From NCBI RefSeq assembly GCF_019457595.1, contig NZ_CP080419.1:62001-126000 (forward strand): a DNA stretch of 64,000 nucleotides, written 5' to 3'. Below the pieces are notes generated by a model. The model did not search any database and was not told where the DNA came from. It worked only from the letters and a program-made list of their open reading frames with translations. The stretch comes from Shewanella psychrotolerans. Its GTDB lineage: Bacteria > Pseudomonadota > Gammaproteobacteria > Enterobacterales > Shewanellaceae. Within the stretch, counting starts at the first letter, position 1; every line of letters starts with the position of its first letter. Both the position numbers and the translations under genes were made by a program. Of this stretch, positions 34,999 to 43,840 are shown one piece after another.

Positions 34999-36258
34999 GT
35001 GACTTTGATTATCGGAACCTTGCTGTTTGGCATGTATCGGCAGTTGATTAACGAACAGGAACTGCAAACGATTCAGCACTTGGTGGCTGAGAAAACGCGT
35101 TATCAGCAGATGGCGCTGACTTTAGACAGACGTAGTTTTGCCACTCAAATTCGTAACGCCGACCCTAAAACCGCATTGGTCGCATGGCGCAGCTCCTTAG
35201 ATCTGGTTGGCGCCTTAAGCTTGATGCCAGATGATATGCCCATCTTGCCTGATACCCGTGATTTTCCAATTTTGACGGGTGGGCCCGATAAGCTGCATAT
35301 ACTGACTGGCGGCTTAGCGATCACCCGCTATGGACCTGTGCTTATTGCGACGCGAACCGACCAGCTGGCGACGCTTATCGAACGCTTTGTTAATGCCGCG
35401 ATTACGGCATTAATGTTAACTATTGTGCTGACTCTAGCGCTAGGCTATCTGTTTTCGAAAGCGATTCTACGTCGCTTAGTGCAATATAATCGCCTGAGTC
35501 GTCGCATCGAACAGGGTGAGTATTCTACCCGCCTGCCGATCAGTTGGCGTCAAGATGAGTTCGATATGCTGGCGGTTAAATTTAATGACGTGTTGGACAC
35601 CTTAGAAAACAACCTTAATGCGGTGCGAGGAGCGACAGATAATATTGCTCATGATCTTCGTACGCCACTGTCACATCTGCGCATAGGAATTGAACAACTG
35701 CCGACTAAGAGTGCTGATGAACTTAATGAGGCCTGCGCGATTTTAACCGAAGAGCTAGATGATTGCTTGGCCACTTTTGATGCTATGTTATCGCTTACCC
35801 GCATCGAGGAGGGGCAGCAAGCATTAGAGTTACAATCGTTAAGCCTACAGGCGATGTGTGGCGATTTGTATGAGATGGCTGATGCCATGGCGGAGCTTAA
35901 TGGACAAACCTTATCACTGGTTACCGACGATGATTACACTGTGATGGGGGATAAATATTTGTTATTCCAAGCGCTGTTTAATTTGGTCGACAATGCCATT
36001 AAATATTCGGGCGAGGGCGCGAGTGTTAAGATTGTGCAGCAAGGAAGACGGGTGCAGATTATCGATGATGGTCCCGGTATTCCAAGTGATGCCACAGACA
36101 AGGTTTTCGATCGTTTAGTGCGACTCGATCCGAGCCGGCACAATAAAGGCACAGGATTGGGACTATCGCTAGTGAAAGCGATATTACAGCGTCATAATGC
36201 TGCTATTACCTTAGATGATAATCAGCCCGGTTTGTTGGTTACCATTACCTTTTCTTAA
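34999..36258 (+). CDS. sensor histidine kinase, QseC-like
   Basis: 419 aa from GTG 34999, the first conventional start. Residues 1-12 are only half a membrane helix. The frame stays open upstream to 34903 with no ATG, GTG or TTG. A start at ATT 34945, overlapping the regulator's stop, would add 18 residues (KPYQSSAWRITIIFSALV) and complete the helix. Then a roughly 110 aa periplasmic loop, helix 2 (131-153), HAMP, dimerisation domain with phospho-His in NIAHDLRTPLSHLR (His218), and an HATPase domain (NLVDNAIKYS, DDGPGIP, GTGLGLSLV). It phosphorylates the regulator before it. Signal unknown. Confidence 0.88.
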   Translation: MTLIIGTLLFGMYRQLINEQELQTIQHLVAEKTRYQQMALTLDRRSFATQIRNADPKTALVAWRSSLDLVGALSLMPDDMPILPDTRDFPILTGGPDKLHILTGGLAITRYGPVLIATRTDQLATLIERFVNAAITALMLTIVLTLALGYLFSKAILRRLVQYNRLSRRIEQGEYSTRLPISWRQDEFDMLAVKFNDVLDTLENNLNAVRGATDNIAHDLRTPLSHLRIGIEQLPTKSADELNEACAILTEELDDCLATFDAMLSLTRIEEGQQALELQSLSLQAMCGDLYEMADAMAELNGQTLSLVTDDDYTVMGDKYLLFQALFNLVDNAIKYSGEGASVKIVQQGRRVQIIDDGPGIPSDATDKVFDRLVRLDPSRHNKGTGLGLSLVKAILQRHNAAITLDDNQPGLLVTITFS

Positions 36259-36273
36259 ATATCGTAGGCCATT

Positions 36274-36948
36274 ATGTATCAAATTATCGCTGATGAATCC
36301 GACTTCTTGGTGGTCAACAAGTCTGCCAAAGTGCATTTTCATAGCCAAGACGGTACCGCTGGGGTGATGGCACAATTGGAACTCGATCTGGGTATAAAGC
36401 TTTATTCTGTTCACCGACTCGATACCATGACCTCTGGGTTGTTGCTGTTTGCTAAGAGCAGTGAAGCGGCTGCGAGCTTTACTGCTAAGTTTACAGCGCA
36501 TCAGGTGCAAAAATATTATGTTGCGCTTGCTAAAGGCAAACCGAAGAAGAAGCAGGGCTCTATCATTGGGGACATGGCTAAGTCGCGGCGCAGTATGTAT
36601 AAACTGCTGCGTAGTAAAGAGAATCCAGCCATCACGCAGTTTTTTTCTCAATCGATTGCCGATGGTCTAAGGCTTTACTTGTTAAAACCCTTAAGTGGCA
36701 AGACTCATCAGCTAAGGGTGGCATTAGCCAGTATTGGTGTGCCCATTTTAGGTGACACCCTCTATGGGGGAGAAGCAGCTGACCGCGGCTATCTGCATGC
36801 CTATGGGTTGCAGTTTGAGTTAGATGGTCAGCAATTCGAGTTTTGCTGTATGCCATCATCAGGAGCGTTTTTTGTCGACGCGGTGGTAAAAAACCAGTTG
36901 CAAACATGGTCTAAGCCTGAGAAGTTAGAGTGGCCAAAGCGAAAATAA
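36274..36948 (+). CDS. RluA-family RNA pseudouridine synthase
   Basis: 224 aa. The active site motif HRLDTMTSGLLLFAKS holds the catalytic Asp; then YYVALAKGKPKKKQG and LLKPLSGKTHQLRVALASIGVPILGDTLYGG, all as in RluA-type synthases without an S4 domain. Related to the subset called TIGR01621-type; the target RNA is not known to me. It starts 15 bp after the kinase. Confidence 0.88.
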   Translation: MYQIIADESDFLVVNKSAKVHFHSQDGTAGVMAQLELDLGIKLYSVHRLDTMTSGLLLFAKSSEAAASFTAKFTAHQVQKYYVALAKGKPKKKQGSIIGDMAKSRRSMYKLLRSKENPAITQFFSQSIADGLRLYLLKPLSGKTHQLRVALASIGVPILGDTLYGGEAADRGYLHAYGLQFELDGQQFEFCCMPSSGAFFVDAVVKNQLQTWSKPEKLEWPKRK

Positions 36949-36968
36949 TCAACAAGGAATGAGCTTAA

Positions 36969-37136
36969 ATGGATACAAATAAACTGTTATTAGTGATTAT
37001 TGCGATACTACTGCCGCCAGTTGCCGTATTTTTGAAGAGTGGTGTGGGTAAAGACTTGCTGATCAACATCATCTTATGTCTGTTATTCTTTGTGCCAGGT
37101 TTACTTCACGCACTATGGGTTGTGACTAAGTCATAG
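36969..37136 (+). CDS. YqaE/Pmp3-like small membrane protein
   Basis: A 55 aa protein starting MDTNKLLLVIIAILLPPVAVFLK and continuing with a second helix (INIILCLLFFVPGLLHALWVV). The PPVAVFLK...LINIILCLLFFVPGLLHA pattern is that of Pmp3/YqaE hydrophobic peptides, which are linked to membrane potential and salt or cold stress. AAGGAATGAGCTTAA precedes the ATG. It is in the same direction as the pseudouridine synthase and ends at a terminator. Confidence 0.88.
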   Translation: MDTNKLLLVIIAILLPPVAVFLKSGVGKDLLINIILCLLFFVPGLLHALWVVTKS

Positions 37137-37148
37137 CTAAATAAGATA

Positions 37149-37179
37149 GAAAAAAGCACAGCCTAGGTTGTGCTTTTTT
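37149..37179 (+). terminator. intrinsic terminator after YqaE-like gene
   Basis: AAAAAGCACA / TGTGCTTTTTT, 8-nt loop and T run, 13 bp after the stop. Confidence 0.85.
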
Positions 37180-37323
37180 GTGGCTAATCACTTATGAGTA
37201 ATTACATTTTTTCGGCCTATCTAATTTCCAAAGGACTAGAGTCTTCGTTTTACATAGGTTAATAGTTGTGCGGGTAGGCCTGTGTAGACACACAAATAGG
37301 CGGTTTTGGGGTATACTGGCGTG

Positions 37324-37491
37324 ATGAACAGAAAGAAAAAAATTAATCAAACGCTTAAAGCAAAGGCTAAGAAAGCTAATGCTAAGTTTCATAATACGGG
37401 TAAGCCCAAGTATATTTCTAAAGCCGAGCGGGAACGTTTAGCGATAGAAACTGAACATTCAGTTGAAGAGCTCTCTCCACTGAAATCTTAG
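37324..37491 (+). CDS. DUF2986 small basic protein
   Basis: 55 aa, starting MNRKKKINQTLKAKAKKANA and containing KFHNTGKPKYISKAERERLA, a conserved family of short lysine-rich gammaproteobacterial proteins of unknown function. The frame could begin at TTG 37306 but ATG 37324 fits the family. A TATACT box with GG before it (37312-37317) is only 7 bp upstream of the ATG, which suggests a leaderless or very short-leader mRNA. Confidence 0.8.
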   Translation: MNRKKKINQTLKAKAKKANAKFHNTGKPKYISKAERERLAIETEHSVEELSPLKS

Positions 37492-37746
37492 TTACACCCA
37501 ATTTCAATTTTTCCATTTACCTAAATAGTGACTTTAATCTTTTCATCGTCTGGCCGACTAACGCAGATTTAAACTGTTTGTGAGCGGGTCGACTTATGGT
37601 TTTTAACTCAACTGTTAATTGGCCTTTAATGAGATCAAATGTGACTGTTTTAAGACGTGGGCTCAGTGCCAATTGAGCAAGCGTGAATGGGCTAATCGCT
37701 ATAGATTATTTCTAATTGTTAGTGATATTGCCAATAGAGGAGTTTC

Positions 37747-38970
37747 ATGAATACTGTATATGCCATCGGGGAGCTTGAGTCTTTCTTAGTCGCGATTTTA
37801 GTACTATTTATTGGCCATACGGTCAATCGCCATGTGACCGCTTTCAAGAAATATAATATCCCTGAACCCATAGTGGGCGGCTTGATTATCGCGTCTGTGA
37901 TCACCCTGTTGCACTTTAATCAGATCTCATTAGAGTTCACCTTGTCGATGCAAAACACCCTGATGCTGATGTTCTTCGCCACGGTCGGGTTAGCCGCAAG
38001 CTATAAACTGTTGATGAAAGGAGGCAGTAAGGTCTTTTTGTTCTTAGGAATCGCCTCCCTTTACATCGTGATTCAAAATGCAGTTGGGGTCAGTATCGCT
38101 ACGGCGTTAGGCTTAGAGCCTTTGATGGGGCTGATTGCAGGTTCGATAACGCTATCGGGTGGCCATGGCACTGGGGCTGCGTGGGCGCAAACGTTTTCTG
38201 AGGATTATGGGATCAATACCCTTGAGCTTGCAATGGCTGCCGCGACCTTTGGTTTGGTCATGGGGGGGATTATCGGCGGTCCTGTCGCTCAAAGGTTGAT
38301 TCACAAAAATGGTCTCGTTTCCTCCTATGGTATTGGGGGGAACCATCATAAAGATCACCCAGATCTGGTGACTTATGACCAGCTGGAGGAAGATCGCGTC
38401 ACGGCTAAGAGTATTCTTGAAGTGATGTTTATTTTGTTGCTTTGTGTTGCCGGAGCCAAATGGTTTGGTTCTCTCATTGCCTATTTTGATATCGGCTGGT
38501 TAAAGATGCCAGACTTTGTCTATGCGCTGTTTTTTGGTGTGATGATCGCCAATATCACCGAGCTTTCCCGTGGCTATAAGATCAACAGTGAGAGTGTCGA
38601 TGTATTGGGTACGGTATCCTTGTCGCTGTTTCTGGCGATGGCACTGATGAATCTCAAGTTGTGGGAAATCTTTGACTTAGCAATACCGCTATTGATTATC
38701 TTACTGGTACAAACTGTGGTGTTAGGTTTGTTTGCCTATTTTGTTACGTTCAGATTGATGGGGTCGAATTACGATGCTGCAGTTATCGCTGGTGGCCATT
38801 GTGGCTTCGGAATGGGGGCTACGCCTACAGCGGTGATGAATATGGGGGCTTTGGTGTCGAGAACGGGGCCATCACCACAGGCGTTTATGGTTGTTCCTAT
38901 CGTCGGGGCTTTCTTTATTGATATAGTCAATGCCATTATTTTGCAGGGATACTTAAGCATTATCGCCTAG
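37747..38970 (+). CDS. gltS: sodium/glutamate symporter GltS
   Basis: 407 aa, about 10-12 hydrophobic helices. The two GltS re-entrant-loop motifs are visible: LSGGHGTGAAWA (around residues 136-147) and AGGHCGFGMGATPTAVMNM (around 343-360). It imports glutamate with Na+. GAGG precedes ATG 37747. The 255-bp region before it (37492-37746) has no gene and no clear operator. Confidence 0.95.
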   Translation: MNTVYAIGELESFLVAILVLFIGHTVNRHVTAFKKYNIPEPIVGGLIIASVITLLHFNQISLEFTLSMQNTLMLMFFATVGLAASYKLLMKGGSKVFLFLGIASLYIVIQNAVGVSIATALGLEPLMGLIAGSITLSGGHGTGAAWAQTFSEDYGINTLELAMAAATFGLVMGGIIGGPVAQRLIHKNGLVSSYGIGGNHHKDHPDLVTYDQLEEDRVTAKSILEVMFILLLCVAGAKWFGSLIAYFDIGWLKMPDFVYALFFGVMIANITELSRGYKINSESVDVLGTVSLSLFLAMALMNLKLWEIFDLAIPLLIILLVQTVVLGLFAYFVTFRLMGSNYDAAVIAGGHCGFGMGATPTAVMNMGALVSRTGPSPQAFMVVPIVGAFFIDIVNAIILQGYLSIIA

Positions 38971-39000
38971 TTATACCAATTAGTATTAGCTTGAAGCATA

Positions 39001-39045
39001 AAAAACGGCCGTTAATATCGATTGGTATTAGCTGCCGTTTTGGTT
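39001..39045 (+). terminator. intrinsic terminator after gltS
   Basis: AAAACGGC / GCCGTTTT pair around a 24-nt loop that holds part of another inverted repeat (ATACCAAT at 38973 with ATTGGTAT at 39021). T-rich tail. Confidence 0.6.
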
Positions 39046-39082
39046 TTATTTAGGTATTAATCCATCAAGAGTCATGAGGTGA

Positions 39083-41620
39083 TTAATGCAACGCTGGGAT
39101 GAAATAGAGGCTATTGCTGTAAATTTTATCTGAACCGAGCCAAATGTTTCTAAAGAGCAGGTTATCGGTAAGGGCAACGATAGCGCCTTTGCCATGATGT
39201 TCAACGATAATGGCGGGTGTTTGACTTAGACTACGTTGGTATTCTTTTGCAAGGTAGCCGTCGAGCAGAGGTTCATCTGCATAGGTTGCTGCAGTAATAA
39301 ACGGTGTTGTAGTTTTAAGTAGCCCTATTGCTTTATTCTTCAGCACAGGAAGCTGCTTTGATTCAATGCCAAAGGTTATCGGGTGAGTTGGGTCGAGATT
39401 TAGAGCAACAATTGCGCCGCCAATTGCTTGTCTTGCATTCAACTTACTTTTATCCGCAAAAGACATCCCTTCGGTAGCAAATAGTTGGCTGAAGAAGCGA
39501 GCACTTCTCACATCACTCTTCAGTACATTCCCTCTGCTTAACCATTCTAAAGCGCCTTTTTGGGCGATGATAACTCCCCCATTTTTGACGAACTGACCTA
39601 GTTTTCTCGCATAGATATCATCAAGGTTTCTATAGCTACCATCGGCTAGAAAAAGATGGCTATATTCCTCTAACGGTAAACTAGGTAAGCGTGAGATATC
39701 CACTTGTGTTAACGGCACACCTAAGCGATTATCCATGAAATACCAAAGTTCACCCACCTCGGGTGCCGAGGTGCCATTTCCGGTAATGATCAATGGCTTT
39801 ATTGGCGCAATGCCATGAAAGTCGGCACTTCCTAGATCAATGCCTGTTGCTGAACGGCTACTAGGGGCATTATAGAATGTGACCCGATAGCTATTAGCGA
39901 GTGAAGAGATAAGGGCTGTTAGCTCATTAGATGACATCTTTTGCTTACCTAATGGGATTTGCAAAGTGCCTGCTGCAAATGGAGTAACCTGCTTACCCGT
40001 GTTGATGCTAAAGGGGCTTGCGGCAAATTTTACTTTAACACCCGCCGTTAATAACTTCTGCAACATGGGCGCGGCATTTTGCTGGCGCCAATCAATCAGC
40101 AGCGCCACACTGTTCAGATCAATGGTTGCTGGCGTAAAGTTCGGGGCGGTTGTGAGTAAATCATCAACATTTAAGCTAACATCGCGAGCCAGCGCTAGAT
40201 TATAGGAGTAAGCCAGGTTCCATGTTGAAACATCGTAGAAGGTGGCATCTTCAAATTCTGTGCGCTGATCAAACATTGCCAGCAACAGACTTTTTTGTGG
40301 TTGATTAATTGGGATAAACAGGCTGTCTCGTTGCTCGTATCTATGCTTGCCCTGCTTGATGTTGCCATTAAGATAAAAGAAAAGAATGTGGTGCTGCTGC
40401 AATAAATTGGCAAGATCATCTCGACGACCAGGATCATCACTGGCGCTAACTAATATTCCTGCTTCTCGCCCTGAGGGTTGATGTTTGTCTTTTCGTTGGT
40501 AGAACCGAGTTTGGTACTCTTTTAACTCTTTTTGGAGCGCAAAAGCGCCTTTCAAACTCGAATAGGAGGTGGCAACTTGGTTGGCGATAGCGTCTGCCAA
40601 AACAAGCGTGCCGTTATCGGAATCTTGAATCTGACCGCGAACACTGGCCTGTTCAAACAGTACGCCCACAGAGCCATTGATGTCTGGATAGCTTGAGCCT
40701 TTGCCATAGTAAAAATCATCAAACATTTGCTTGCTGAAATAGGGTTGCTTACGCGCATCGAGCGCTTTAGCGTGATAGGTCGCGAGTTTATTGGTTAGCT
40801 CTTGATTTTCAGTTGGCGTAAGTGGGTGAGTTCGGCTCGGTACACCAGGTTGGAAGAAGTAGCTCTTATTGTGTCCCATTTCGTGGAAGTCGCCAACGTA
40901 ATGAGGGTTCCATTTGTGAAATAGTGCTATACGTCCCTGCGATTCTGGATGCCTTAGAAATAGCCAGTCGCGATTGAGATCTGCAAAATAGTGGTTACGG
41001 CGGCCTGCTGGCCAGTTTTGCTTATGTTCGTTGTGGTTAGGATCGCTAACTTTAACCTTACCTGTGTAATTGTTGGTCCAAGTTGAAAAGCGGTCAAAGC
41101 CATCGGGATTTTGTGTTGGGGTGATTAAAACGACAGTGTTATCGAGTAACTCTTGTATCCAGGGGTCTTGGCTTCTGCTGAGTTGATAGCTGACTTCTAA
41201 TGCGGCGTGAGCCCCGCTTGCTTCATCTCCATGGATTGAATAAGCCAACCAAATGATCAGCGGCCCCGTTTGCTTATTCCCCGCTTTCACGAGAGAACGG
41301 TCAGCAAGTATTCGACCTAAATTAGCTTGGTTTTTGGGGGAGGTGATGACCGCTGTTAGTTGCTCTCTTGCTTCATGGCTCATGCCCGTTGCTTCGAGGC
41401 TGACTCTTGGACTTTGCTGTGCCAATTGTTTGAGGTAGAAGTTAATTTGATCGTGGCGTAGATGCCATTTACCAAGAGGGTAACCTAAAAACTGCTCAGG
41501 AGACTCGATATTCGGTGCTGAGGCTCTTGCAGGTAAGACGCTGACCACGCTTTGATTATCTGAGGCAAAGCAGTAAGAAAAAGAGGTGATGGCCAGTATA
41601 GAAATGCACAGTCGCAGCAT
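39083..41620 (-). CDS. M14-family zinc metallocarboxypeptidase, secreted
   Basis: 845 aa with a signal peptide (1-20, ending CFAS). Zinc site: H130-x2-E133 in YSIHGDEASG, and a later histidine in GDFHEMGH (about 246). The catalytic Glu is probably in VGVLFEQAS (about residue 333). The C-terminal half (about 400-845) is a large extension with a GATase-like fold feel (VKNGGVIIAQKGALEWLSRG; HGKGAIVALTDN). Probably a periplasmic or extracellular peptidase. Substrate unknown; the extension is shared with many marine M14 proteins. Confidence 0.88.
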   Translation of the reverse strand: MLRLCISILAITSFSYCFASDNQSVVSVLPARASAPNIESPEQFLGYPLGKWHLRHDQINFYLKQLAQQSPRVSLEATGMSHEAREQLTAVITSPKNQANLGRILADRSLVKAGNKQTGPLIIWLAYSIHGDEASGAHAALEVSYQLSRSQDPWIQELLDNTVVLITPTQNPDGFDRFSTWTNNYTGKVKVSDPNHNEHKQNWPAGRRNHYFADLNRDWLFLRHPESQGRIALFHKWNPHYVGDFHEMGHNKSYFFQPGVPSRTHPLTPTENQELTNKLATYHAKALDARKQPYFSKQMFDDFYYGKGSSYPDINGSVGVLFEQASVRGQIQDSDNGTLVLADAIANQVATSYSSLKGAFALQKELKEYQTRFYQRKDKHQPSGREAGILVSASDDPGRRDDLANLLQQHHILFFYLNGNIKQGKHRYEQRDSLFIPINQPQKSLLLAMFDQRTEFEDATFYDVSTWNLAYSYNLALARDVSLNVDDLLTTAPNFTPATIDLNSVALLIDWRQQNAAPMLQKLLTAGVKVKFAASPFSINTGKQVTPFAAGTLQIPLGKQKMSSNELTALISSLANSYRVTFYNAPSSRSATGIDLGSADFHGIAPIKPLIITGNGTSAPEVGELWYFMDNRLGVPLTQVDISRLPSLPLEEYSHLFLADGSYRNLDDIYARKLGQFVKNGGVIIAQKGALEWLSRGNVLKSDVRSARFFSQLFATEGMSFADKSKLNARQAIGGAIVALNLDPTHPITFGIESKQLPVLKNKAIGLLKTTTPFITAATYADEPLLDGYLAKEYQRSLSQTPAIIVEHHGKGAIVALTDNLLFRNIWLGSDKIYSNSLYFIPALH

Positions 41621-41828
41621 GATATTTTTATTTAATTATTGTATATAAAGGCTAAATTAACAGTTCGTTAACCCAGTTACCATATTATTTAATGGGTTTG
41701 CGCTTTACTTTTTAAGTAAAAATTTTTCGAGTAATCGCCATAAGGGCTACAAAGCTTATCGCAGTCAGAGTATCATAGCGCTAATTCTTACTAAATCACT
41801 CGGGTTTAACCTGACGGAGCATATCTTA

Positions 41829-42407
41829 ATGATCACCATTTCCGATGCAGCTCAGGCACATTTTGTAAAGCTACTTGCTGATCAGCCTGAAGGAACTCAT
41901 ATTCGCGTTTTTGTTATCAGCCCTGGCACGCCTTCTGCTGAGTGCGGTGTTTCTTATTGTCCACCAGATGCAGTTGAAGCCGATGATATCGAGCTTGAGT
42001 TTAATGGTTTTCATGCCATGATCGACGAAAAAAGCGCTCCTTTCTTGGAAGATGCAACCATTGATTTTGTAACCGATCAGCTTGGTTCGCAGCTTACTTT
42101 GAAGGCACCGAACGCAAAAATGCGTAAAGTCGATAACGACGCACCTTTGAAAGAGCGTATCGAATATGTCATTCAATCTGAAATCAACCCACAACTAGCC
42201 AGCCATGGCGGCAACATCATGCTCGTTGAAATCGACGCTGAAGGTGTTGCAGTTCTGCAGTTTGGTGGTGGTTGTAACGGTTGTTCAATGGTTGATGTAA
42301 CACTAAAAGATGGTATTGAGAAGCAGCTTCTTGATATGTTCCCAGGCGAATTGAGCGGTGTGAGAGATGTGACCGATCATGAACATGGCGATCACTCATA
42401 TCAATAA
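41829..42407 (+). CDS. nfuA: Fe-S biogenesis protein NfuA
   Basis: 192 aa. N-terminal degenerate A-type domain without its cysteines (residues 1-95), then a Nfu domain with the cluster-binding C149-x2-C152 ([15 protein letters not shown]). NfuA carries [4Fe-4S] clusters to target proteins, especially under oxidative stress. GACGGAG precedes the ATG. The 208-bp gap before it contains only its promoter region. Confidence 0.96.
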   Translation: MITISDAAQAHFVKLLADQPEGTHIRVFVISPGTPSAECGVSYCPPDAVEADDIELEFNGFHAMIDEKSAPFLEDATIDFVTDQLGSQLTLKAPNAKMRKVDNDAPLKERIEYVIQSEINPQLASHGGNIMLVEIDAEGVAVLQFGGGCNGCSMVDVTLKDGIEKQLLDMFPGELSGVRDVTDHEHGDHSYQ

Positions 42408-42436
42408 TGCAGATATGAGTGGTATTAATCAGTATT

Positions 42437-42466
42437 AAAACGGGATGACTTAGGTCATCCCGTTTT
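42437..42466. terminator. bidirectional terminator between nfuA and MATE gene
   Basis: AAAACGGGATGAC / GTCATCCCGTTTT, a 13-bp perfect stem with a 4-nt loop and A/T runs on both sides. Confidence 0.9.
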
Positions 42467-42474
42467 GTTTGCAA

Positions 42475-43818
42475 CTAACTTAGCTTTACCTTTACCTTTA
42501 GTCTGTAATGATAATGACATGCCAAGGTTAGACTTCGCGCGACCATAAACAGACTCATTGCCGCCCAAAGAGCGTGATTACCAGACGATTGTAGTAGTAT
42601 CCAGGCGGGGAAAAATACGCCGAATGTTGCAACAATCATGCTGTTACGCATGATTTTCCCTTCTGCTGCACCAATATAAACCCCGTCAAATAAGTATGAA
42701 CCAAAGGCCAATAGTGGCATGAATACCACCCAAATAAGGTACTGCTCGGCGACCTGTTGCACTACTTCTAGGCTGGTAAGTAACGTGATGATCTGACTAC
42801 CAAAAAGGCTAAAAAACAGCATGAATAAGATGGCGGATATTGCCGACCACAATGTTGCTAAGGTCACCGATTCAGTCATTCGCTGGCGATTGTTCTCGCC
42901 AAAGGCTCGGCCAACCTCAGCCTCTGCGTAGTAGGCGATGCCATCTAATGCATAGGAGATGAGCAATAACAAATTAAGCAATACGGCATTAGCGGCAACG
43001 GTATTATCACCTAGGCTCGCGCCTTCAAATGTCATAAAGGCGAAGGCCAGTTGCAGGCACAGACTTCTAATGAAAATGTCACGATTTAAGCCAAGCAGTT
43101 TTTTATAGCTTGTTAAAGTAAGTTGGCGACACAGGTTGATAAAGTCAAAACCTCCTTGTTTAGCTAACTCTCGGTAGACCATGCTTGCAGCGACAATAAA
43201 ACCAATAATATCGGCGATAACCGATGCCAATGCCGCTCCTTGAACGCCCCATTTAAAACCGATAACAAATAGTAGGTCTAGGATAATATTGGTCATATTG
43301 GCCGCGATTAATTGCCACATTGCGGCTTTAGGTTGCTGCCGACCTAGTAGCCAGCCGAGCAGGGCGAGGTTAAGTAGTGCAAATGGAGTAGACCAGATCC
43401 TGACTTTAAAATAGAGTTGGCTATAATACAGTACTTCGGTGCTTGCATCAGACAGGGCCGTAGCGAAGCTGATGATAGGGGATTGAAATACAATTGCACT
43501 GGTACCGAGGAGTATAGCTAGGCTGGCCGATTGCAGTAAAAGTCTGTATTGCCCTTGGATATCTCTAGCGCCATAGGCCTGAGCGACGAGACCGGTCGTC
43601 GACATACGTAAGAACCCCAGAAGCCATAAGATAAGCGTGATTATCGTTGACCCGACAGCCACACCTCCTAAATAATAGGCGTTACTTAAATGTCCAATTA
43701 CAGCGGTATCCACTAAGCCTAAAAGTGGCACCGTAATGTTTGATAAGATCATCGGTAAAGCAAGCGCTATTAACTGCCTGTTTTTCTGTTTATCCAACAG
43801 TAAATTAAGTGGTGACAT
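42475..43818 (-). CDS. MATE-family multidrug/Na+ antiporter, DinF-like
   Basis: 447 aa with 12 predicted helices. N-terminal LALPMILSNITVPLLGLVDTAVIGHL and later LGWLLGRQQPKAAM, GVQGAALASVIADIIGF, YALDGIAYYAEAEVGRAFGENN are the DinF-subtype marks. Exports cationic compounds. It starts only 22 bp from the start codon of the divergent polysaccharide deacetylase, so the two promoters must lie in each other's coding regions or overlap. Confidence 0.9.
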   Translation of the reverse strand: MSPLNLLLDKQKNRQLIALALPMILSNITVPLLGLVDTAVIGHLSNAYYLGGVAVGSTIITLILWLLGFLRMSTTGLVAQAYGARDIQGQYRLLLQSASLAILLGTSAIVFQSPIISFATALSDASTEVLYYSQLYFKVRIWSTPFALLNLALLGWLLGRQQPKAAMWQLIAANMTNIILDLLFVIGFKWGVQGAALASVIADIIGFIVAASMVYRELAKQGGFDFINLCRQLTLTSYKKLLGLNRDIFIRSLCLQLAFAFMTFEGASLGDNTVAANAVLLNLLLLISYALDGIAYYAEAEVGRAFGENNRQRMTESVTLATLWSAISAILFMLFFSLFGSQIITLLTSLEVVQQVAEQYLIWVVFMPLLAFGSYLFDGVYIGAAEGKIMRNSMIVATFGVFFPAWILLQSSGNHALWAAMSLFMVARSLTLACHYHYRLKVKVKLS

Positions 43819-43840
43819 AGACTCTCAGAGGTTATTTTTT

